The notes under the pieces are model-generated. The model worked only from the letters and a program-made list of their open reading frames with translations. It had not been told where the DNA came from and made no database searches. Below are positions 1-5,763 of a stretch of DNA of 32,402 nt, piece after piece. The position numbers were made by a program, and so were the translations under genes. Source of the stretch: Thermoplasmata archaeon. GTDB lineage: Archaea > Thermoplasmatota > Thermoplasmata > Lutacidiplasmatales > UBA184. The stretch covers positions 1-32,402 of the forward strand of contig JASHQX010000157.1 of NCBI GenBank assembly GCA_030038895.1, written 5' to 3'. Each line of letters opens with the position of its first letter. Position 1 is the first letter of the stretch.

Positions 1-2
1 AC

Positions 3-752
3 GAGCGGCAACTGGGCGTGGTCGACGCGAAAGGGGAAGCGGCGGCGTTCACGGGATCGAAATGCATGGACTGGGCGGGCCACGAGGTCGGCGACGGGTT
101 CACCTGCCAGGGCAACATCCTGTTCGGCCCGGCGGTGGTACGGTCGATGGCCCGGGCGTACGAATCGACCGGGGGGGACCTCCTGGACCGGTTGCTCGCC
201 GCCCTGTCCGCCGGACAGCGGGAAGGCGGCGACCGGCGGGGGATGCAGTCGGCCGCCCTCCTTGCGGTCCGGGCGGGGGGAGGGTACGGCGGCGGGAGCG
301 ACCGGTGGGTCGACGTTCGCGTCGACGACCATCCGAGTCCGATCGAGGAACTGAAGCGCATCTTCCACCTGTACGACATGACGATGCTCAACCGGGAGGA
401 CCCGGGGACCCTCGTCGCGATCGCGGGGGACGTCGCGCGGGGGCTGCAGCACGACCTCGGGGTCCTCGGCTACTACACCGGGCGATTGACGGGCATCTGG
501 GACACCGCGAGCCAGGCGGCGTTCCACCGGTTCATCGGAGAGCACAACTTCGAGAACCGCGAGCGAGACGACGGGCGGGTCTGGCCGTCGATCGTGGAGT
601 ACTTGCGCGAGCGCGCCGCGGCCGAAGTGGAACGGCGTTCCCGGACGGCGCCGATCGTGCCCCATGCGCTCGACCTCGGTCCCGGTGCGGGTGCGCCCGC
701 AGGAGGTGGACGATCCCCGCCCCCGACGAAGAAACCGCCGCGTTCGGAGTGA
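3..752 (+). CDS. DUF1028 family protein (Ntn-hydrolase-like), 5'-truncated by window edge
   Basis: Frame is open to the window start (ERQLGVVDAKGEAAAFTGSKCMDWAGHEVGDGFTCQGNIL), matching the DUF1028 pattern QxGVVDxxGxxAxxTGxxCxxWAGH..G..xxQGNIL; the C-terminal extension resembles a small peptidoglycan-binding-like segment. Confidence 0.85.
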   Translation, partial: ERQLGVVDAKGEAAAFTGSKCMDWAGHEVGDGFTCQGNILFGPAVVRSMARAYESTGGDLLDRLLAALSAGQREGGDRRGMQSAALLAVRAGGGYGGGSDRWVDVRVDDHPSPIEELKRIFHLYDMTMLNREDPGTLVAIAGDVARGLQHDLGVLGYYTGRLTGIWDTASQAAFHRFIGEHNFENRERDDGRVWPSIVEYLRERAAAEVERRSRTAPIVPHALDLGPGAGAPAGGGRSPPPTKKPPRSE

Positions 753-1015
753 CGGTCGCCGTCCGGCGGCGGTGTGCCAGCGCCGCGGAAGCCGAAGTGC
801 TCCGCGCTGCCGTGGTCGCCGACAACCCATCGTACGTGGAGGTATCGGTCGAAGGAACGGACCTCGTGATCCGTCTCGACACCGCTTCGACCGCAAGCGC
901 GCGGACCACGCTCGAGGACCTGATCGCCTGCCTCCAGGTCGCCGAACGGTCGGAACCCGATGCGCTCCGAACGCGGAGTCGGGACGGTCCCCTCTCCCCG
1001 CCGAAGGAGAGATAA
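749..1015 (+). CDS. KEOPS complex subunit Pcc1-like protein
   Basis: GTG start overlaps the upstream TGA (GTGA). The ~88 aa product VTVAVRRRCASAAEAEVLRAAVVADNPSYVEVSVEGTDLVIRLDTASTASARTTLEDLIACLQVAE has typical Pcc1/CTAG size and pattern. Confidence 0.8.
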   Translation: MTVAVRRRCASAAEAEVLRAAVVADNPSYVEVSVEGTDLVIRLDTASTASARTTLEDLIACLQVAERSEPDALRTRSRDGPLSPPKER

Positions 1016-1024
1016 GCGCGGTCG

Positions 1025-1930
1025 ATGGCTCCGGTCCCCGTGTCAGGGCTTCTGTCAGCCTCCTCCCGGGGGGCTGCCCCTGTCTCCCTCGGGCGATACT
1101 TCGCGGGCGTCGCGATCACCGTGCTTGCGATCGTCAGCCAGTACTTCGTTCCCCAGACCGTTCCGGCCACCCAGATCCTCTATGGCAACCTGCCCGGGGA
1201 CCTCTTCGTCGTCTACGGCATTCCGGTCGTGGCGTTCGCCTTCCTCGTCGGAGGGGGACCGCTGAAGAACTGGCGGCACGATCTCGGAAGGGCCGGCTGG
1301 CAGGGTCTCCGATGGTACGGTCTCCTGAGCGCCCTCGCGCTCCTGATCGTCATCGTGCTGGCCGTGATCTACGAGTTCGTCGACCCCTCGGCGCTCGGCC
1401 TACTCAATCGGCCGAACCCGGCGCTCCAGCAGGCGACCCGGGATCCCTGGTTCTTTGTCGGCTTCTCTTTCGTCATTGGGGCGTTCGAGGAGACGATCTT
1501 CCGAGGATGGATCTTCGGGTACTGGCGCGACCGGCCCGGCGGATGGTTCGTTCCCGCCACGTGGACGAGCGTCGTCTTCGCCGGGGTCCACCTGTACTAC
1601 GGCACGACGTACGGTCCGGCGTACCCGTTGATCTTCCCCACCCTCTTCCTTTTCGGGTTCGCGATGGCGGCCACGTACCGCTTCTCGGGGGGGAACCTGA
1701 TCGCCCCGGCCCTTCTCCATGGCGCGAACGACGCCACGGCGTTCCTCACCCTCGTCTCGGCCGAGCTCGGGGTCGTCCTCCACTACCTCGTCATCCTCGT
1801 CGGATTGATCGTCGCGGTCGTTCACTACGGCTGGGGGACGGGGGGCCCACCGACGCTGACGAGCATCCCGCCGTGGCCCTCAGGGTCCTCCGCACCAGGA
1901 CCCGCTCTGCCACCTCTGGGAGCCGTCTAG
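1025..1930 (+). CDS. CPBP family intramembrane glutamic endopeptidase
   Basis: Multi-TM protein with FEETIFRGWIFGYW (EExxxR) and later HxxxN-type motifs (ALLHGANDATAF). Confidence 0.85.
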   Translation: MAPVPVSGLLSASSRGAAPVSLGRYFAGVAITVLAIVSQYFVPQTVPATQILYGNLPGDLFVVYGIPVVAFAFLVGGGPLKNWRHDLGRAGWQGLRWYGLLSALALLIVIVLAVIYEFVDPSALGLLNRPNPALQQATRDPWFFVGFSFVIGAFEETIFRGWIFGYWRDRPGGWFVPATWTSVVFAGVHLYYGTTYGPAYPLIFPTLFLFGFAMAATYRFSGGNLIAPALLHGANDATAFLTLVSAELGVVLHYLVILVGLIVAVVHYGWGTGGPPTLTSIPPWPSGSSAPGPALPPLGAV

Positions 1931-2034
1931 CCCACGGATTGGAGGGACCTCCTTTCCGAGGGCCCGCGGGCGGGTTTCCAGGGAGGGCGAACCTCCGTCA
2001 CCATCATGTAAGCCCCGGGCGTCGCTGCTGGCCC

Positions 2035-2469
2035 ATGAACGTCACGGACGAGGAGCTGCGGAGCGTGCTGACCGGCGCCCGGACCATCGCGGTCGTCGGC
2101 CTATCCGACAAGCCCGATCGCGACTCCAACGAGGTGGCCCGCTACCTCCAAGCGCAGGGGTACCGCGTCATCCCTGTGAACCCGATGGTCACCGAGGTCC
2201 TTGGCGAGAAGTCGTACCCCTCCCTCGCCGCGATCCCTGTCGAGATCCCGATCGACATCGTCGATATCTTTCGGCGCAGCGATCAGGTCCCTCCTGTTGT
2301 GGACGAGGCGATCGCCCGGAAGGCCCCGGTCATCTGGATGCAGCTCGGGGTCGAACACCGGGCAGCGGCCGCGAAGGCGCGCGGCGCGGGGGCGATCGTA
2401 TACGAGAACCTTTGCATCATGGTCCAGCATCGCCGACTCCACCTCCCACCGAACGGACCGGCCGCCTGA
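2035..2469 (+). CDS. CoA-binding domain protein (YccU-like)
   Basis: MNVTDEELRSVLTGARTIAVVGLSDKPDRDSNEVARYLQAQGYRVIPVNPM...WMQLGV...ENLCIMVQHRRL: canonical small CoA-binding (Rossmann) protein. ATG at 2035 inside the longer 664-2469 ORF. Confidence 0.9.
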   Translation: MNVTDEELRSVLTGARTIAVVGLSDKPDRDSNEVARYLQAQGYRVIPVNPMVTEVLGEKSYPSLAAIPVEIPIDIVDIFRRSDQVPPVVDEAIARKAPVIWMQLGVEHRAAAAKARGAGAIVYENLCIMVQHRRLHLPPNGPAA

Positions 2470-2478
2470 ACGGGGTGC

Positions 2479-3258
2479 ATGACCACGTCGGCTGCTTCCT
2501 CCCCACCTGAACCCGCCCCCATCGATCGCCCAGCGACCACGCTCGCCGACCGCGGGTCGGTCCGGTACGATGCGGTCGCCTCCGCCCGATGGACCGTCTC
2601 GGGCGCCGCGAAGGTCGCGAAGGACGTCAACGTGGGAGCGTTGGGACTTCAGGGGACGCTCTCGATCGGCGGGAAGCTTTCGGCAACGACGCTTCGGGGG
2701 CGGGGGACCCTCGAGACCGAAGGGCCGATCGAGGTCACGGGGACCCTCGCGCTCGCCGGGACCGTGCGCGCGCCCGGCCCCATCCACGCGGGCGACCTCG
2801 ATGTGAACGGGACCCTACGGTGCGAGCGGGGGGTGACAATCGATCGGACCGGCTCGATCGTCGGATCCCTCGAGACGAGCGGCCTAAAGGCCGGGGCATT
2901 CCTGCTGAAGGGGGCCGGACGGGTACCGGGGCGGCTCGAGGTCGGGACGTTCACCGCCGAGCTTCGGGAATCTTCGACTCTCGGTACGCTCGTCGGCCGA
3001 TTCGTCCAGGTTCATGGCAAGGTTCCCACTGTGGTGGATAAAGCCCTCTTCCGCGACGCGGAGTTCCGCGTCGATCGAATCGAGGCCGAGGCGGTGAGCC
3101 TCGAGGGAGTAGAGGTCGCGTTCGTCCGGGCGAACCAGATCGTCCTCGGACGCGCCTGCCACGTGACCGAGGTAGAGGGGACGATCGTCCGAAGGCACCC
3201 GACGAGCTACGTGGGCCCGGAGTCTCGAACCCCGCCACCGTACGGGCTGCGCCGGTAG
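2479..3258 (+). CDS. Bactofilin-like / polymer-forming cytoskeletal-type protein
   Basis: Repetitive beta-helix-like segments (VGALGLQGTLSIGGKLSATTLRGRGTLETEGPIEVTGTLALAGTVRAPGPIHAGDLDVNGTLRCERGVTIDRTGSIVGSLETSGLKAG) flanked by disordered N- and C-termini. Confidence 0.65.
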   Translation: MTTSAASSPPEPAPIDRPATTLADRGSVRYDAVASARWTVSGAAKVAKDVNVGALGLQGTLSIGGKLSATTLRGRGTLETEGPIEVTGTLALAGTVRAPGPIHAGDLDVNGTLRCERGVTIDRTGSIVGSLETSGLKAGAFLLKGAGRVPGRLEVGTFTAELRESSTLGTLVGRFVQVHGKVPTVVDKALFRDAEFRVDRIEAEAVSLEGVEVAFVRANQIVLGRACHVTEVEGTIVRRHPTSYVGPESRTPPPYGLRR

Positions 3259-3377
3259 ACGCCCCTTCGCTTCGCTTTATCTCAGGCGAGGTCTTAGAGC
3301 ACCGTCCTTCTGCCTAGGTCCGGACCCAGTGGCCCTCCCCCCGAACCGTTCCTTTGAAGGACGGGAGGACGGCCATT

Positions 3378-3845
3378 GTGCGTGACGCCTTCCCCAGGGA
3401 CGCCGAAGCCTGGGTCGGGGCCCTAGGCTCGGTCGTCGCCGAGGATCGGTATCTGCTCACCGACCGCCTGACTCGAGCGGTCGAGGAATTCCGTGCCTTA
3501 TTCCGGGACGCGGGACGATCATCCGACCTGTGACTCGTGGGAGAGGTGGTCGGGCCCGTTGTCGCTGGAGCGGACTTCCGGCGAGGCATGCAATTCAAGA
3601 ACTCGCACACTGCCAGCCTCGGGGTATTCGTTCGAAAGGACCATCGAGGCCTCGGTCTCGGCCGTGCCCAGATGCGCGAAGGAATCGAACGGGCCCGCGG
3701 AGTCGAGATCCGAACGCTCACGCTGGACGTCTTCGCAACCAACGATCGTTCGCTCGCGCTGTATCGCGAGCTGGGGTTCGAGATCGAACGCCATTTGCAC
3801 GGCAAAGTCATCATTTCCGGGCAGGCAGTTGGCAAGGTCGTGAAT
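3378..3845 (+). pseudogene. GNAT family N-acetyltransferase with an in-frame TGA
   Basis: MRDAFPRDAEAWVGALGSVVAEDRYLLTDRLTRAVEEFRALFRDAGRSSDL*LVGEVVGPVVAGADFRRG...TASLGVFVRKDHRGLGLGRAQMREGIERARG...LTLDVFATNDRSLALYRELGFEIERHLHGKVIISGQ: both halves lie in the same frame, interrupted only by TGA at 3531-3533. The 3' boundary is approximate. Confidence 0.65.
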
Positions 3846-4829
3846 GTGCACTGCCTGGGGGGGCGGTCCGTTCGAGGGTGGCGGGGCCGGCGGAGGAGGA
3901 GGAATGGCGGAACCCGACCTTCCCAGGTCGACGAGGAACTCGATCAGGTTCGATAACGCGCCCTGATCCCACCAGATGAAGAGCGAGTGGGAACCGAGAG
4001 CCGCCTGCTGCTGCGCGCAGGCGTACGCCTGGTCCGCATTGACGGAGTGCGGAAGGTCCGAGGTCGAGTTCCCGATCGTGATCTGGAACGTAGGCAGGAG
4101 ATCCATTCCGGCGGCCGCATACTGGTCGAGGACAACCCCCAGCGCCCGTGCGTAGTCGCCGGGGGAGAGCTGACAGAACGCCTGGGTCTGGATGATCAGA
4201 CGGTCGACCACACTCCCGAGGATCGCGTAGTTCCAGCCATATTCTTGCAGGAACGACTTGTGCAGCGGCTGACCCGTTGGGTACCCAACGCTCTCGATCC
4301 CGTAAGTGTGAGCGATCGTCGTGACATCGACGAAGTGCTCGACAGTCCGGGTGAAGTTGAAGGTGAATTCCGGTTCATAGCCGGGCTCATAGTCGTAGAG
4401 GAGCCCCATGATGTTCGGGCCGAGTAGCGGAGCGATCGCCGCGTACCGCGCGATCCCAGAGACGTGCGCCGTGATGGAGTCATTGGGGTAGACGCTGTGG
4501 AGCTCTGACGCCCAGTGGTTGACGACGTTGGCCGCATGAGATGGGTTCTGGTTTCCGCTTACTAGGAGGTCGAACGAATCCCCCGGTTCGAGGTACGATC
4601 CGAGGACCGTCTGGAGCGAATGGAGCTCGTCCGATCCGGTCACCACGAACGTGATGTGGAAGGAAAGCGGAACGACCGCGGAGGCGACGGACGGATTTCG
4701 GGCTGTCGACGGGGGTACGGACGCCGGGGAAGGAGCCGTCGCGAGGAGTATCACCGTGGCCAATAGCGCGCCAATCGCAACGCCCGGGACGACCCGGGCC
4801 TTTCGTGGCGCGCGACAGAGTCGCGCCAC
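3519..4829 (-). CDS. Secreted protein with TIM-barrel / glycoside-hydrolase-like domain; C-terminal ~115 aa is antisense of the GNAT gene
   Basis: N-terminal hydrophobic signal (VVPGVAIGALLATVILLATAPSPA), then strand-rich motifs (SFHITFVVTG, IMGLLYDYEPGYEPEFTF, RLIIQTQAF, LLPTFQITIG, HSLFIWWDQG), then a Pro-rich linker. After PPPPPAPPPSNGPPPQ the reading frame runs through the antisense of the GNAT gene. Confidence 0.55.
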   Translation of the reverse strand: MARLCRAPRKARVVPGVAIGALLATVILLATAPSPASVPPSTARNPSVASAVVPLSFHITFVVTGSDELHSLQTVLGSYLEPGDSFDLLVSGNQNPSHAANVVNHWASELHSVYPNDSITAHVSGIARYAAIAPLLGPNIMGLLYDYEPGYEPEFTFNFTRTVEHFVDVTTIAHTYGIESVGYPTGQPLHKSFLQEYGWNYAILGSVVDRLIIQTQAFCQLSPGDYARALGVVLDQYAAAGMDLLPTFQITIGNSTSDLPHSVNADQAYACAQQQAALGSHSLFIWWDQGALSNLIEFLVDLGRSGSAIPPPPPAPPPSNGPPPQAVHIHDLANCLPGNDDFAVQMAFDLEPQLAIQRERTIVGCEDVQRERSDLDSAGPFDSFAHLGTAETEASMVLSNEYPEAGSVRVLELHASPEVRSSDNGPDHLSHESQVG

Positions 4830-4898
4830 GCGTCGAGATGGGTCGGTTCCTGTATTAGTGCGTATCTAAACGTATCGAAAATACAGAACCGGCGCGAC
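4804..4898. promoter_or_regulatory. Inverted-repeat-rich region upstream of the secreted-protein gene
   Basis: Hairpin cgtggcgcgcgac-aga-gtcgcgccacg (4804-4830). Further interrupted inverted repeat gtcgcgcc(17 nt)ggttcctgtatt (4820-4856) with aatacagaaccggcgcgac (4880-4898), around an AT-rich core holding TATA-like sequences for the minus strand. Confidence 0.4.
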
Positions 4899-4935
4899 AA
4901 TGGCCGAACCCCGTGCCCGGACTGGCCGCGGACGT

Positions 4936-5109
4936 CTACCAACGCACTTCGAAGACCTGGACGGCCCCGATCCGACGGAAATGGTGCCGCCGGAGGATCG
5001 GGCCGGAGGTGCCCACCTGCGCGGTCACGAGGGCGATCTCAGCCCCCCGATCGGCGCCCGCCTCGCACCGCGCACGGACAAGCTCGCCGTAGGTTGTGTC
5101 GGGTCCGTC
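4936..5109 (-). pseudogene. Orphan C-terminal fragment of a GNAT acetyltransferase
   Basis: Minus-strand translation DGPDTTYGELVRARCEAGADRGAEIALVTAQVGTSGPILRRHHFRRIGAVQVFEVRW* resembles a GNAT C-terminus (ALxTA...G..ILRRxxFRRIG.VQVFEV); no start codon or N-terminal half in frame upstream. Confidence 0.45.
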
Positions 5110-5626
5110 ACGCCGGAGGAGCCGAGGGGACGTACCGCTCGGTCCACTCTTCCGCGAGCTCGTCGCGTCGGGGTTTGTATACGGTCGAGTAGAACCGATG
5201 CCCGGACCTCAGCACCTCCGGATCGAACCCGTCGACGACGTGGATGGCCTGCGCCCAAGCGCGTCGGAAGTTCTGTTCGTTGCCGAACCGGCTGGCGATC
5301 TGTTGGCGGAACATCTCCTCCGTCTGGGTCTCCCCGCCGATGGTGAAACGTAGCCTTGAGCCCTCGGGGTCCCGGTACGCCATCTCGTCCCCGAGGAAGT
5401 AGGTCTCCTCGGTGGGGCGGGGAGTTGAGGGCTCCCCGGTCTTCGCCACGCCCGCGGTCCCGCGGAACCCCCTCTTCGCGGCGGCATAGAATATCGACCG
5501 GTTGAGACCCCAGGAATACGCCGCACCCTCGTCGAGACCGAGCCGTTCCGCGCGCGCCGCCTGCAGCATTGCCATCACGATGAACCGGCTGATCCGACGC
5601 GGCCGAGACTTGGAACGGGCGGGCAC
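5108..5626 (-). CDS. Uncharacterised protein, divergent from ileS
   Basis: 172 aa ORF with balanced composition (MPARSKSRPRRISRFIVMAMLQAARAERLGLDEGAAYSWGLNRSIFYAAAKRGFRG...); TATA-like gaagatatac on the minus strand about 30-40 nt upstream of the GTG start. Confidence 0.65.
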   Translation of the reverse strand: MPARSKSRPRRISRFIVMAMLQAARAERLGLDEGAAYSWGLNRSIFYAAAKRGFRGTAGVAKTGEPSTPRPTEETYFLGDEMAYRDPEGSRLRFTIGGETQTEEMFRQQIASRFGNEQNFRRAWAQAIHVVDGFDPEVLRSGHRFYSTVYKPRRDELAEEWTERYVPSAPPA

Positions 5627-5742
5627 GAGGATCGACCGAATGGAAGAAGGTGGCGGGGTATATCTTCGGCCGAAGGGGGGCTGGAACGGTCCTGCCGACC
5701 GGAGGGGCGAGGATCGCAGTGGGATCGTTCGGGCCGAGCGAC

Positions 5743-5748
5743 TTTATC
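5743..5748 (+). promoter_or_regulatory. Putative TATA box for ileS
   Basis: tttatc centred about 27 nt upstream of in-frame GTG 5773; suggests a short-leader or leaderless start at 5764/5773. Confidence 0.5.
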
Positions 5749-5763
5749 TCCGCTGGCTCCGTC

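Noticed and set aside
664-2034. Long plus-strand ORF upstream of the CoA-binding domain (part of 664-2469)
   Set aside because: Arg/Pro-rich shadow frame over Pcc1 and the CPBP protease; only the part from ATG 2035 is protein-like.
3531-3533. TGA as selenocysteine or pyrrolysine-like recoding in GNAT
   Set aside because: No SECIS-like element evident, GNATs do not use Sec at this position, and the gene is otherwise overlapped by a rearranged neighbour; pseudogene or error is simpler.
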